Shown: one piece after another, positions 36,452 through 48,157 of the stretch
How positions within the stretch are numbered: the first letter of the stretch is position 1
Layout of the letters: each line of letters opens with the position of its first letter
Assembly: GCA_963971285.1 (NCBI GenBank)
Contig: OZ020245.1
Coordinates: 21,838,983 to 21,902,982 of the forward strand
Reading direction: 5' to 3'
Source of the DNA: Astropecten irregularis
Taxonomy: Eukaryota > Echinodermata > Asteroidea > Paxillosida > Astropectinidae
Length of the DNA stretch: 64,000 nt
Made by a program: the position numbers and the translations under genes
The notes under the pieces: model-generated
Told to the model about the DNA's origin: nothing
Database searches by the model: none
What the model saw: the letters and a program-made list of their open reading frames with translations, nothing else

Positions 36452-37149
36452 TTTAGTGCCCAGTTGCTCTGGGCCTGGGGGATTAACCAGACCATGGCTG
36501 ATTCTTGCTCCTCCCTCCCTCCCACCAAAAAAAAAACCCTTAAACCCATCAACATTTACATACACCCAATGCACTCCTTCGCTTTCCACCCCCCAAAAAG
36601 TCTGACATGTGCACTATCAATGTGTAATTACCTACTGAGCTTTCAAGCCCTGAAATTTGGTGGATTTTTTTTTGTATGTGGACTTGGGTTTGGAGGGGGA
36701 GGGGGGGGGTTAGAGGGCTTTGAGAAAAATCGGGAAAGGGGGAAAGCATCTTGGTCTATAAAGGCCTTTTTTTCCTCTCTTTTCTTTTTTTTGATTGATG
36801 GGCAATGATCGCAAGGCTGGCACCAAACATTGGGTAGTAATCTTACTGCTTTTGTTGTTTAAAAAGTTCAATTAATATCAAGAGTTCAACATCACTTTGT
36901 GCGGACGGACGACATAAATATCGACGACGCTGGAAGTGAATGCACTTTTTTGTGTGTGTGTTTTGTGAGACTTGTTGTGTGGTGTATTAAGGAAAAGGGG
37001 GTTGAATTGGAAACAAAACCAAAAAGTTGAAGAGGCTTTTTTGTGTGTGTTGAGAAGTACTCAAGTTGTGCAAGTCCAGATATTTATGCCTTAACAATTC
37101 AATGCATCAAGATTTCACTAATGGAATTGGATGGAAAAAATACTGTCAT

Positions 37150-37167
37150 CCCCCCCCCCCCCCCCCC
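37150..37167. repeat. Poly-C run followed by poly-A
   Basis: Eighteen C directly followed by nine A. A comparable run of about 15 C lies at 53272-53286. Confidence 0.95.
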
Positions 37168-37239
37168 AAAAAAAAATACCAAACAGTTTTAGTGTTATGA
37201 CAGACTGAATGCATGTTTCAATGCCTACTCTGTCTTCGC

Positions 37240-37605
37240 TTAAAGGTAGTATCATACTTTGGTTTTTATCAAAGAAATACAGATTGATGGGCAAAAATAC
37301 CAAGACAGATACAGTAACAGTCATCTGTGACAATTTCAGTCCCATACGATGCCCAATTTTTGAGAAAACAGTGAGAAACAGCCACAGTTTTTCTTAAGTC
37401 TTCCCTCTTTTATTTTTGATCTTTTAAAAGATCCAAAAGATTTTTGGTCGTTGTTTTACTAATTTCTAGATAAATACACCATTTCAGGCGGAAACATTTT
37501 GACGGTATGTTTCTACCACCACCATCTTCATACCCTGCTATGTTATAGGTAAATCTGTGAACATTTCTGTTTTGGTTTCTTACCAGGGTATGATACTACC
37601 TTTAA
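37240..37605. mobile_element. MITE family D, inverted orientation
   Basis: TTAAAGGTAGTATCATACTT at the left and GGTATGATACTACCTTTAAA at the right; the core runs in the reverse sense of the 18009 and 63623 copies. It lies 241 bp from the end of the optional Prox exon. Confidence 0.88.
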
Positions 37606-37845
37606 ACTACTAAAGTACTAAGAAAACACTTTTTATCAGGAGAAAAAGAAGAAGGAAAAAGGAAGAAACAAAAGTATAGAACAGTTGTACTATATTCCGC
37701 TTTGGCGGTACACTAAAGCTCTGACAGTTCCAGCCAAAAGACTAAACCTTAAGTTTAAGCCATTTGGCCTTTCCTTCAGATGGACAAGGGCCTGACTGGC
37801 TCATGCCAGTATAAACTTTCCCCCTTGGTCAAACCACTTCCCCGG

Positions 37846-38074
37846 TTATTGTTTTTTAAAAAAAGAGGATATAGTGCCGTTTGCCGGGGAGTAGCCGGAC
37901 AGGTCAGACAGGCCCGGTGAGCCTCTGAGCACAGAGTCTTGGTCGTCGGCTTTCATGAAGGAATAGGACATCCCGTCGTTGATGGTGTGCGGAATATCCC
38001 CCAGATCGCCACCTTGGCTCATCATGGATGCTTGCTGGCTGTGGCTGTGGCTGAGCTGAGGGCTGTTAGCATAT
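37846..38074 (-). CDS. PROX1: Optional or alternative Prox exon, open to a stop codon
   Basis: The acceptor TTTTTTTAG|A sits at 38075-38076, and the first base completes the codon left open by the large exon (AG+A, Arg). The frame continues YANSPQLSHSHSQQASMMSQ and then a stretch MKADDQDSVLRGSPGLSDLS that resembles the segment just before the homeodomain in vertebrate Prox1. The frame reaches TAA at 37848-37846 after 75 full codons, ending ISSFFKKQ. No consensus donor is present. The only GT sites in the phase the next exon needs are two weak CT|GTC sites around 37902-37913; a GC donor at CCG|GCAAAC would be out of phase. Either this is an alternative last exon giving a protein without homeodomain, or it is an internal exon with a non-canonical donor. 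No AATAAA was seen close downstream. That the stretch is coding is likely; where it ends is unsure. Confidence 0.7.
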
Positions 38075-40230
38075 CTAAAAAAACGTTTGGGTGTTGGAGA
38101 GGTCGAGGGAGTATAGCAAAGAGAAAAATCACAAGAGTTGGATTGGACCAAGTACTTTTCTTTTCTTTTAAGCACCATGCATTTTCTTGTAATCTGGTGT
38201 GGCTACTGAGTTGTGACTTTGGGAGATGTTGTGGTGATTTGTACACATCACGGGTGGCTGAAGCATTGGATATTTATACAGCATCCAACTATAAAACGTA
38301 TGTTGTAGAGGCACGATACATATCCTAAAACGGCAAACTGTATGGGCAATACAAGTACAAGTAATATGACGACACTTTGAATTACCAGAATGTGACTATT
38401 CTTTGCTAAGAAACTTACAATGTACACTGTATAACCAAGAAAATCTCAAAACGATTTTATACAGTATCACACTTCATCATGGACACTTATCAGCCCCAGG
38501 CTGCAGTTTTACCAAAGGCTCACAAAAGGCTAATCAAACACACAGTCATCTCTTCCACCACAGGTAACCAGGTAATTTTCAGAAAAAAACAACTGGTGAC
38601 AAACAAGGGCTTGTTTTGCACAGATCCAGACCTGTACGCCGGTTTCCACAATATCCTGCTTATTTCAATCTAGCGCATCCATGATGCTTTGATCGGGATC
38701 TGAATCTGCATGGAACCAGCACAACCTCTGTGTCTTGGTTCAAGGAAGGCAAGCACCATGATTCCCACAATTCACAGGTCTCCAATCCACAATCTCTGGA
38801 ATTCATCCGCGAAAAGAGCTATTTATAGCATACACCCTTTATATCGACAGCTATTATTTCCCGGATGTTCGGATAAATATCACTGTTTACATGTAAGTTA
38901 ATTGGGCAATGTGCGACTTGTTTGTCCGAACTCCTGAATGTGACGTCATGAGCATATTCAATGCACCACATCATTCAGCAATAACATTTCACATGCTTTT
39001 GTGCTTTGGAATTTCCCTACACATGTGCAAAAATAAGCAAGTGGGTGGATGTATCCTTTTTCTGGCATTCATGCACGTCATCTTTTGTTTCATAATCTCT
39101 ATAGTCGGTGTACTAGTCTGACTAAGTTTACGCTAATAAAAACAAACATACAATGACTTTCTTTTCGATTGTCCACCCACAAATTATGATTCTAGTTTAG
39201 TTTTTGTAATGAAAGTTTCAGAACGACCGTGAAGTCTGACGGTGCAGAAACACTAAGATTCAAGTATGCATTGTCTTGGAAATAAGGGCAAAACAGTGAA
39301 TAACAAATATGGATGTGTACATTTTGATGTACATACACTTGCATATTGTGTCAATGTTGCTATTTATTTCTTGTTTTTTGTTGTGACAACGAGGCAAAAA
39401 GGATTTTGTATGAAGACCTTTCTCCACGTCTGCACATATATGCAAAAAGAACATATGTGCATCCGAGCAAACAATATGGACACATGTATGGACAGTGATG
39501 ATCTGTGTGTGGTATTGTTCATGTTCATTCAGATGCAGCACCAGAAATCTTGTCAAATAGACACTCTATGTCGACAATTCTGACCATTTTTTCTTTCCGT
39601 ATAAAAGAAACCCCCATTTTGTACGTTCTACATTCAACTTCATCAACCTTTGATGCGAATGTATTGTGCACATACTTCACAAGGATTTCATTTTTTGGGG
39701 GTGAAAAGAAAATTATGTACACTCCATATTTTGTTGGCACGGATCCATCCATTCCTTTTCATAAAACGAGATACATCATGTGTCCGTGTGTAAGCAGTGG
39801 GTTGCCTAGATGTGAGGTCATTTGAAATTTTGCCAACTCGTTCATTGTCGAGGTTCTGAGTGGTTCCCTCAATACCAATCAGGACAAGAGGAAAAGAAGG
39901 GGGGCCTCGATAAACAGCAGCAGATGGTATAGAAAGACTTGAGCAAGAGCACTGCCTCTTAGACCCAAGACAAACATAGAGGGACTTCCTCCTAGGTTAA
40001 TTCCCCGCCTCCATTTCGGGGCAAACTCGTTCTTTTTTTTTTAGTTTTCTTTTTCTTTTGAAAACATTTTTTTGGGGGGAGTGGGAGAGAGGGAGGGTTT
40101 TTGTTTTCTCTCCACACTTGCACCACTCTTCATCTTCATCCTTACCCCCTAAAAAACGAACGAGTTGAACCCTTTCTAGCCTCCCAACAATGCGTGGTGC
40201 TTGTCTCCCGAGAGGAGACTGTCTATGCTG

Positions 40231-40249
40231 CCACACACACACACACACC
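40231..40249. repeat. (AC)n microsatellite
   Basis: ACACACACACACACACAC in the Prox intron, within a wider CA-rich patch to about 40290. Confidence 0.9.
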
Positions 40250-41104
40250 ATCAACACGAGCACACAACAAGCACACACCCACACACTCCTAGATAGTAGA
40301 CTAGGTACAACCAACAGCTGTCTAAGAGCGTGTTAGCCCAACCCCTGAGACTCCCCCGACAATAAAGGCAATTCCCCAAGACAAGTCATCCGGGATTTAC
40401 CCCTCTGTTAGAGCCAAATGAGCGAAATGAATTTGGACTTGCCTTGGCCAAACAGTTTGTGCGAAGCCCTGTGAAACCTTTCTTTCTGTTTTTTTTTGTT
40501 GGTTGTCCCCCTCGTCTTTCTTCTTTTTTTTTTGTCTGGGATGCTGCACTGACAAGAGATTTTCTGGTTAGTCAGGTTTGGCAACAAGGGGAATTGAGAC
40601 GATTAGAGGCTGTAATTATTGCCCTGATGGGGGGCTGAATGGTGCCCTTCTTGGTGGCGATCGGGGGATTCATTTCAGCCTTGTTATTTTAGTCGTCTGT
40701 CTAAGATGATTGGCAGCAAGGAGTGACAGCCATGATCACAAAGGTTTTGTTTGCATAAGCCAAAGCTTGTCTTCGTAAGGAATCTATATATTCTCTCCCG
40801 CTAACCATTTTAATACCAACTGGTGTTTTTTTTTTCTTTTCTTTTTCAAACTCATGTAATAATGAGTTGTAAATTTAATTTATGTCTGTATCTAAACCTC
40901 CAACCTAGATAATTAATGGTAAATGCAGGGCATTTTTCGTATAAGGTCTCTGTAACATGATCTATATCTGCAAGACAATCCTGAAATTAATATTAGGTAT
41001 ATCATACATACAGTTTTAGAGAAACACATTGCAACACACAGCTTTGCACACAACACAGTTTAACTGCAACTGAGACACATGTTCATGTATGTACTGTACA
41101 TGTA

Positions 41105-41303
41105 CAGTGGAACGTCACTATAACGAACACCACTATTTATAACGAACATTTGGCTAGATACCAAAACATCATCCTTGGCTCCCAATTTTGGTGTACAATA
41201 CATATCCAATATGTTTTTTTTATTAAAATCACTATAACGAACAACCACTATAACGGAAAATATCTGTGCATCCCGCCATGTTTGTTATAGTGGTGTTCCA
41301 CTG
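41105..41303. mobile_element. Pogo/Tigger-type MITE with TA target duplication
   Basis: The ends CAGTGGAACGTCACTATAAC and GTTATAGTGGTGTTCCACTG are inverted and flanked on both sides by TA. CAGTGGAAC...CTATAACGAAC is the known terminal signature of pogo/Tigger-related Tc1-mariner elements. ATAACGAAC words recur internally. About 200 bp with no transposase, so non-autonomous. Confidence 0.85.
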
Positions 41304-41697
41304 TACACAGATGTAGAATAAAGATGACTTACAATTGTATCTCTGACTAAAGGTCTAAGCGTGGAATCCGTTACATCAACATTTACATTTACTGATATAC
41401 TGTACATGTACATACTTTGTCTACGTGTACATTACCATAGCGCTCCGCACTAATGACGTCATACGAGTAATTTGGCCAGCGCACGCATGTACAAAATTCC
41501 CGGATGTCAGACAAACTTCTCATGCATGCACACAAGCACACTCGCCACACGTTTGCCGTGGTTGCAATGTTTGTCTGAGATCCGGTGTGCTATTTTTAGC
41601 ACAAGTGCGGAGTGTATATTGAACATTCACTTGGGCTTTGATTTTACGTTTCAGGTGCATATTACTCCCACTATTAAATTGAATGCAAAAGACTCAC

Positions 41698-43202
41698 CTC
41701 ATTTCATCCACGAGCATGTCCTTGTGTTCAGGAAGTGGCGTGAAAGATGGCGGTGTCATCATCATGGAGGTAAAGGATGGATGGAGGCTGGGATTAGGGA
41801 TGGCCACCGACGTTGGAAGCATGGTGGGCATCAGGTGGTCCTGCTTGATCTCCTCTGCCTGACTGATGCGGGGCACCATGTCCTTCTCTTTGCTACGACT
41901 GCGCTTCGGGATGACCAAGGAGATGGCTTCGGTCTGCTCGTGAACCTCGCGTGCCAATTCGTGGTTCTGCGCGGCCTGCGTTGTGTGTGGTCGTCGGTTC
42001 GGGACGGGCACGATCAGCGTTGCGGGCCGTGTAGCCTGCTGTAGTACTGAATTGGACGATTCGGGATTTGCGTGCTTGGGGTGGCCTGAGCGAGGTTTAT
42101 TGTTGTTGTTGTTATTGATGGCCCGGCGTTCTTCAACCTCGGAAAATCGATCTATCACTGAATCCACGGTGGTGGACAAGGCATTGGTCAAGTGCTGCTT
42201 GAGTGAATTTCGTAGTTTCTGGTGACTTTCTCTTGGGATGGCGCCGTTCAGACCTTTCCGAGGTAGTGGCTGACCAGACTTCTTCACCTGGATCATTTCG
42301 CATTTACGGATGGCTGTCATGGTATCAATTGGTTCGTTTAGGTCATCGAGATCATCGGATGCATCGGATAGGCTACTGTTGTCTTCTTCGTACAGGTCAA
42401 AGTACTTTTCTTGTAGGACATCTAGCTGCTGCTGCAGGTGGCCGAGGAGGTACTTCAGGCGTCGCCGTTCCTGTCGTCGTATCTGCTTGGCAGCGGCGTT
42501 CTCTGGCTCAGAGGACCTCTGCTGCTGAGGTTGGGCTTGTTTGCGTTTTGGTCTTGGTGGCTCCTGTCCTGCACCGCTTCCCTGGCTGGCTGGCGGGCAA
42601 GAGGGAGACTGGCGCATGGATGTGATGATGTTCTCAACTCTCGCTCTCTTGGCCTTCACGCTGTCTTCGTTTAATGGGTTTGGACTTATCTCACCGTCGG
42701 GGCACATGTTGTCCGAACTCATGTTGCCTGGACTCATGCTTCCCGTGCTCATATTGCTGTTGCCGTTACATTTTACCCGCTTTGCTGAGTAGCTGTCTGG
42801 GACGGCCGATGCGTCGTTGGCGCTGCCGTCCATTGTTTCAAGTTCGTCGGACGACAACTCTGCCCCGTCAATTTCAGAGTTTTCCGAGTTGTCGTCGTTC
42901 CTCTCCATTGCAGCATCGAATTCTTCAATCTCTTTCGCCTTTGCTGTCAGCAGCTGAGACATGATGAGGGGTGAGTCCTTGGTGCTTTCACTGGGTGGAG
43001 TGACTGTCCCGTTCTGGATTTTCTTGCTGCTCTTCAACAATGTCCGTAACACATCAGAGTCCGATTCAAAGCCTACTCCGTTGGTGGCGCCACTGACACT
43101 GTTCTTGTTCGGATGATGGGCATGTGTCCCTCTGGGTACGCCCACATCAACTCGACGTCTCTTGGACGAACGAGAGCTGAAATCTTCGCAATCTGTCGAC
43201 AT
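41698..43202 (-). CDS. PROX1: Prospero homeobox protein, large first coding exon (residues 1-501 plus 2 nt)
   Basis: This exon encodes the N-terminal regulatory part of a Prospero/Prox transcription factor, a nuclear DNA-binding regulator of cell fate. The start is the first in-frame ATG (43202-43200); an in-frame stop lies upstream and no other ATG comes between. It opens with MSTDCEDFSSRSSKRRRVDV, which matches the family's N-terminal basic nuclear-localisation block. A short LRTLL motif (about residues 52-56) resembles the family's nuclear-receptor box. KAKRARVENIITSMR (about 183-197) is the conserved internal Prox motif. A glutamine-rich stretch is followed by a coiled-coil-like segment (about 241-272), then a helical segment LKQHLTNALSTTVDSVIDRF. 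Low-complexity acidic, asparagine and M-P-S-rich tracts fill the rest. The exon ends ATGAG|GTGAGT, a strong donor, two bases into a codon. The family call is firm; the paralogue symbol follows the single invertebrate Prox gene. Confidence 0.93.
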
Positions 43203-43384
43203 TGGTGTTGAATTTATGGAAACTGCTCGGGTTTTTAGAATGAGTTGTTTTTCCTGCTGACTTATATTGCACAAACTTGTTGCCTCCTGAACAGTCCAGC
43301 TAATGGAATAATTTCATGGAATGTGCCGTTTCCTTCTTTCTGGCCCAGGAAATTATGTCGTTGACATCTTCTCACCACCGTTAT
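43203..43384 (-). other. PROX1: 5' UTR part of the large Prox exon
   Basis: A pyrimidine-rich tract ending TTTACAG|ATAACGG on the minus strand is a good splice acceptor just above 43384, so this exon probably has a non-coding upstream exon further right. The leader contains two short upstream open frames, at 43353-43367 (MSTT, stop) and 43300-43317 (MKLFH, stop). Both end before the main ATG. The frame of the main protein has a TGA in this stretch, which supports translation starting at 43202. The first exon and promoter were not identified. Confidence 0.6.
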
Positions 43385-44325
43385 CTGTAAATTGGAAAAG
43401 CAGAAAATGAAAAACCATGAGCCAGTGAATGAAAATTGCTTCCTATTTTGTAGTAACAGACCAGGAAACTTCAGGAATTTTACTGAGAAATGCTGATGAG
43501 TAGTTGATAGGTTCATGGGAGTGGTACGATGTTTCAAAAACAAGGAAGGTCGTGAATACAAAACCTCATCTTTTCAGGACTGAAATCTGAACATTGTGTA
43601 TCCTTTTTTCCTTCCATTTATAGATCTGAAAAGTCTTGCATAGTGAGGAAACTGAAATTCTGGCATGGAAATTCAAATCATGACCACAGAAAGCCTCTTT
43701 ATCATCCTCAAAAGTTCCTGCATCACTTCACGAGAAAACATTACTGAAACTACGGTTATCGAGCATTTCAAACTTGGAAAAAAGGGGTATGTGTCTGCAA
43801 CGTACTGCGTGAGCGTCACCTCCCCTTCGCACTGGGCTTATTTTGCGATACGGAAATCAAATTCATGCTAGTTTTAAACTGTATGTTTTCAACATCATTA
43901 ACATTGTATTATGTACATGTAGATGATGACATGAAAGTGAACCCAAATGTTATGAGTGTACATGTACATGTATGGCGTGAATGTTTTAAAATACATCAAT
44001 TGAGCCAATCGCATACAAATCAATTTATCTGGGTGGATCTCCGACGACCAACTGAATGGGGCTTGGCAATAAGATTCACCATTAGAAAGTCAATATACAA
44101 AGTTGTATACAAACAGGAACACTGTATAAGTGCTCGTTGAAAACTTGAAATAAAGTTCATCCTAATATTTAGTAAGTACCTGTGACAGTCCTCGATTAAA
44201 AAAACCAACACCAAAATTTGTGTTCAGAAACCCTTTGGAGAAACCTCCAAAGTGGTCTTAATTTGCCCAGTGCACTAATTTAGTACAAATTTTCAATTCA
44301 AACTTAAAAGTAAAGCTAACATGAC

Positions 44326-44480
44326 CTGGGACCGATTTCACTAATGCTTCACGATCATCGCTAAAGCCCAAATCCATCGCTAAATGGAAAATTGCTACGC
44401 AAATTAGAGATCGATTTTCTGTTTAGCGATGGATTTGGGCTTAAGCGATGATCGTGAAGCGTTAGTGAAATCAGACCCAG
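44326..44480. mobile_element. Foldback element with long arms (MITE family C)
   Basis: The left arm, from CTGGGACCGATTTCACTAAT through GATCATCGCTAAAGCCCAAA to CCATCGCTAAA, is mirrored nearly perfectly by the right arm TTTAGCGATGGATTTGGGCT...ATCAGACCCAG. Each arm is about 60 bp with a central loop of about 30 bp. A fragment of one arm is present in all four array spacers (3088-3142, 5155-5209, 7714-7768, 10830-10884). Confidence 0.9.
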
Positions 44481-44732
44481 GATCCAATTGCATAGCATTG
44501 CTTATCAAAAATCTTGTTCCTACTGAGCAAAACTTAACGGGAAATCAGTCACAAGTAATACAAATTAGATAATATTGTGGTTGGTAACCTTTAAGGCAAA
44601 ACATGTCGGCCCTAATAGGAAATTTGATTTCAAGTCTGAGTGATCAAATCTGAAGAAAAAAAATTATCAGAAGACAAACAGTGCTTTCAAGAAAGATTTG
44701 AGGCCTTTCATGGCAATTGACAATTGGTATGT

Positions 44733-44987
44733 GGATCAGTTTGCGGAAACACTATGTAAGAATCGTTCCTACTTTCGCACTTCTATTTCGTTTGCACTTC
44801 TCATAAGGTCTCAACGTTTTGACTAGCCTGCTCTAGTCATCTCTAGCCTGCTCTCAGGGTCTCCTGATGATGACTAGAGCAGGCTAGTCGAAACGTTGAG
44901 ACCTTATGAAAAGTGCAAACGAAATAGAAGTGCCACAGTATGAACGATTCTTACATGGTGTTTCTGCAAACCGATCCACAAACAGTG
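44733..44987. mobile_element. Inverted-repeat element carrying a hammerhead-like motif
   Basis: Left arm GATCAGTTTGCGGAAACACT...AAGGTCTCAACGTTTTGACT and right arm AGTCGAAACGTTGAGACCTT...TGTTTCTGCAAACCGATCCA are inverted over about 110 bp each. The centre repeats CTAGCCTGCTCT. It looks like the joined ends of a Penelope-like or related retroelement rather than a DNA-transposon MITE, because of the motif at 44858-44903. Confidence 0.7.
44858..44903 (+). ncRNA. Candidate minimal type-I hammerhead ribozyme motif
   Basis: In order: GGTCTC (44858-44863, stem I), CTGATGA (44864-44870, exact core box), one unpaired T, GACTAG / CTAGTC (44872-44877 with 44884-44889, stem II, six-base loop), GAAA (44890-44893, exact core box), ACGT (44893-44896, self-complementary short stem III), T (44897, predicted cleavage base), GAGACC (44898-44903, pairs perfectly with stem I). 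This is the arrangement known for short-stem-III hammerheads of Penelope-like elements, which work as dimers. The extra T before stem II and a U at the cleavage position may weaken it. Activity is not shown. Confidence 0.45.
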
Positions 44988-47900
44988 ATTTGTTTGTCTC
45001 TTTTTTTAAACATGCAAACAGCACATATTCAGAATACATTTTACATAACCCATATGCAGAAATGAGAGTTGTGAAAATGCAATATTAAACCTTCAAAATC
45101 CTATGTGTGTACTCCATTAGTTTAACCAGTGTGAGAAAATTGAAACTTGTAGAGGTGTTGGAAACATGTTACAAATAAACATGACTCATATGAGTAATGC
45201 TGCTACATGTGTGTTTCTAAGATCGGGCAGGAAATCTGTACAAAATAAATATCAAAAATGCAAAAAGAGAGTATGTTTTGGTCATGCTTGAACAAAAATG
45301 TACTGATTTATACAAATGAATGTTTTTTTTTAATCAGTTCTTCTTCATAAGTATCTGATGATTGTAACTGAAAGTTTTTGTTTTTGTTTTTTTTACATTA
45401 CGATCAAACTTCAAAGCTTTGTGTTTTTGACGAATACCACTTAGGAAATATTTGACTGTGCAGTTGTTTTGAAATCTTTCAACATCACAAACATGGCTGA
45501 AAGCGTTATTACAACACAATAAGTCTGCCTCGAAAGTTTGTGAAGAGCTTTATAGATTATTATCATCTTGTTTTCATTGTGAAACAATGGCCCATTTCAG
45601 TAGCAGGACTGATTGAAAATCCTGCCTTAAAAACAACTTTCAAGTACGGACATGTGACTATTGAAGCAATGTGCAGGAAACATCTCAACTGCCAAGTTTT
45701 GGAAAATCGAATCTGATTCAAACATTGCTTATAAACCACAAACAGAACTGCATCACTTGAGCTATTTTTGTACAAAACTACAAATCCACATATTACTGTA
45801 AATTATTATTATTTTTCTGTCTACACATAATTGTTAAAAATTGCAGGAACTTTCAGGAAGCTAAAGCATGAGAACGCAGGGCAATCAAAACATGTCAGAA
45901 ATGAAAAATCCTATTTGAATTAAGCCTGTTTCCCTTATGGTGAAGTTTACATACATGTTTGTGTCCCTTGCGATTCAGGTGTGTGGTTTAACTATATGTA
46001 GGTCTATACGCCAACAACAGAACGGACGCAAAACTGACGTAGAATGCACTTGGAAAAAGCATGACCACTGCACCGAAAAACCCTCACAATTCACATCATC
46101 AGAATGGAATGCTAGGCAAACATACATACATACCAGCACATGAACTGTGTGTCCAAACTAAGATGTTTCAATTCAATCAAGCACAGAATAAGAGAGAGGA
46201 ATTACATGTATAATGCCAGCAAAAGACAACTGATGATAACCTACATGTAACATCCCCATGATAAGTCTTCACAGTATGAGTAAAGTCAATGGTTCCAAAA
46301 AACACAAGGTAACACAGACATAACCTCACTGGAAAATCTCAAACACTTGCCGTGTGCATCAAGGAAATACAAAACCTGTACTAACTAAAAGTGTGGTGCC
46401 CCACTATATACTACTCTGTGTAGAATGTGACACAGCACAAATACGTGCAGTTTGTATGTACACCAAAAAAAGGTTTCTTAGTCATTATGCTTTTGATAGC
46501 CACCGGTTTCTCAGAAAAGACACAATTTAACTGATCGATACCGGCACACAATACATCATGAAAGAAGCAAACAACTCAAGTGTATGATTATGAAATGTCA
46601 GGTACAGCAACCACTATAGAATGGAACATTTCTTAATTATGAAGTCAGTTTTCTAATCAGCCCTGCAATTATACGTGTCCACAACTCTGACCTTTCTCCC
46701 CATACCGTGACTCCAACATTACATACATACGTCAGGAAAGATGGCAAACTTGTTTGAACCTTGGCACGCAGGATAAGATAACAAACCACTGGTTGAGAAT
46801 CCAACAAAACGTTGCCGGAGAAAAATGAAAGAAAAAAAGAGTCACACTTTATGAACACTTACCCACGGACAGGATATAAACCACCTCTGTTACCTTGCAT
46901 AGATTCCACAGTGAATGACTAAGTCCTACTGTACGCGTATGACAGAAAAACAAACTTGCCATCCGACGCACGCACGGTGCCTTTTTTTTTTTTCCTTTTC
47001 TTACTGTACTTCCCACGCCTCAAGTTCGCCCAGCAACTATGTACAATGTACAAATCAAATGTCTACCAGGCACAAAGGCCAAGTACTCCCAATTGTTAGC
47101 CAAAGTCCCGCCTCACTGCTGAAGAATGCGGACTCTAATAAAACCCTTCTCTGCCAGCTGAATGACCACCGATATCAGACAGAAAAATCTTAGAATCAAT
47201 AGGCTTTTTTTTTTGTCCTAATAGCCTAAGCCTCTGCATCAAGATTAAATACACCACACAAGGTCTCTTGTCGGCTTCCATCCGGTGTAAAATGTCTTTC
47301 AGTTTGACCAAGTCTTTTACCAAGTAGGAATTCCTGTTTTCTACACGACGACGTCAGTCATCAGGAAGTGATGACCAAGTTTTGTACTTCCTTTTCTGTT
47401 TCCAGAGCGTTGATAAAAAAAAAAAAACAGAAGAAGAAGAAAACCAAAAAAGGAGAGAAGATTCACCAATGGACACCAAGAGAGGAACTGGAAGAAGTGA
47501 AGCCACTCTAATAAACTCAAGGCTACCTGGTATTAAAATGATCTAAACGGATGGTCCGCTGATTTCTCCAAAAACGCAAATTGTAACAAATGTCCACTTG
47601 GCCTTATTCATCCAGAAAACACACCAATTGGATGAGTCTGATAACTGATAGTCTCCGATGAACTGAGAAAGAAAACACCACAGAAGAATTTGAATGATAA
47701 ATTGCGCAAAGCATGGCATGGCAGCAAAAAAAAACACACGCGCTGTCTGCATACATACATACACCCAGCATGCGGACGGTGTGTACACACACACACGCAC
47801 ACCACACAGACACGGCAAAATGTGTTCTCTACCATGGCCAGCTGTTGCGGCCGAGTCTCCACTTCTATCTCACCTTGGCAAACAAACGTGACTTGAACTT

Positions 47901-48116
47901 TGAGCTACGTACGTACACTATACCAACGACTGCCAGCAAAAGAAAAACCAAAAGAAAAAAAACCAAAAAAAACTCCCACCACAAAAAAAGAGAAGAAGTA
48001 GACGACCATCCACTGCGCTGGAGTTGCACCACTGGACTAGCTGAATGACTGGGCTTCCCTCGATCCTCACTCTAAAGGCAGAACTCTCCGTCTGACGACG
48101 ACCAACTGATACATTC

Positions 48117-48157
48117 ATATATATATATAGATAGACATATATATGCATACATATATC
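48117..48157. repeat. (AT)n-rich microsatellite
   Basis: Imperfect ATATATATATAGATAGACAT and ATATATGCATACATATAT. Confidence 0.85.

Larger units (their letters stand above)
33278..37845. other. PROX1: Intron between the optional exon and the homeodomain exon
   Basis: AT-rich, with a family A element (35157-35398), a family D element (37240-37605), a purine/G-rich patch (36424-36451 and about 36690-36710) and a run of about 18 C at 37150-37167. No exon was recognised. Confidence 0.75.
38075..41697. other. PROX1: Intron after the large Prox exon (about 3.6 kb)
   Basis: Donor GTGAGT (minus, 41697) and acceptor TTTTTTTAG (minus, 38075). It contains an (AC)n run at 40231-40249 and a pogo-like MITE at 41105-41303. 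Otherwise unique AT-rich sequence without recognisable exons. Confidence 0.85.

Noticed and set aside
36401-36808. 135-codon frame with glycine-rich and phenylalanine-rich runs
   Set aside because: Produced by G-runs and T-runs in the intron; no coding pattern.
41472-42964. Several plus-strand frames opposite the large Prox exon
   Set aside because: Shadows of the minus-strand coding exon; their composition follows from its codons.
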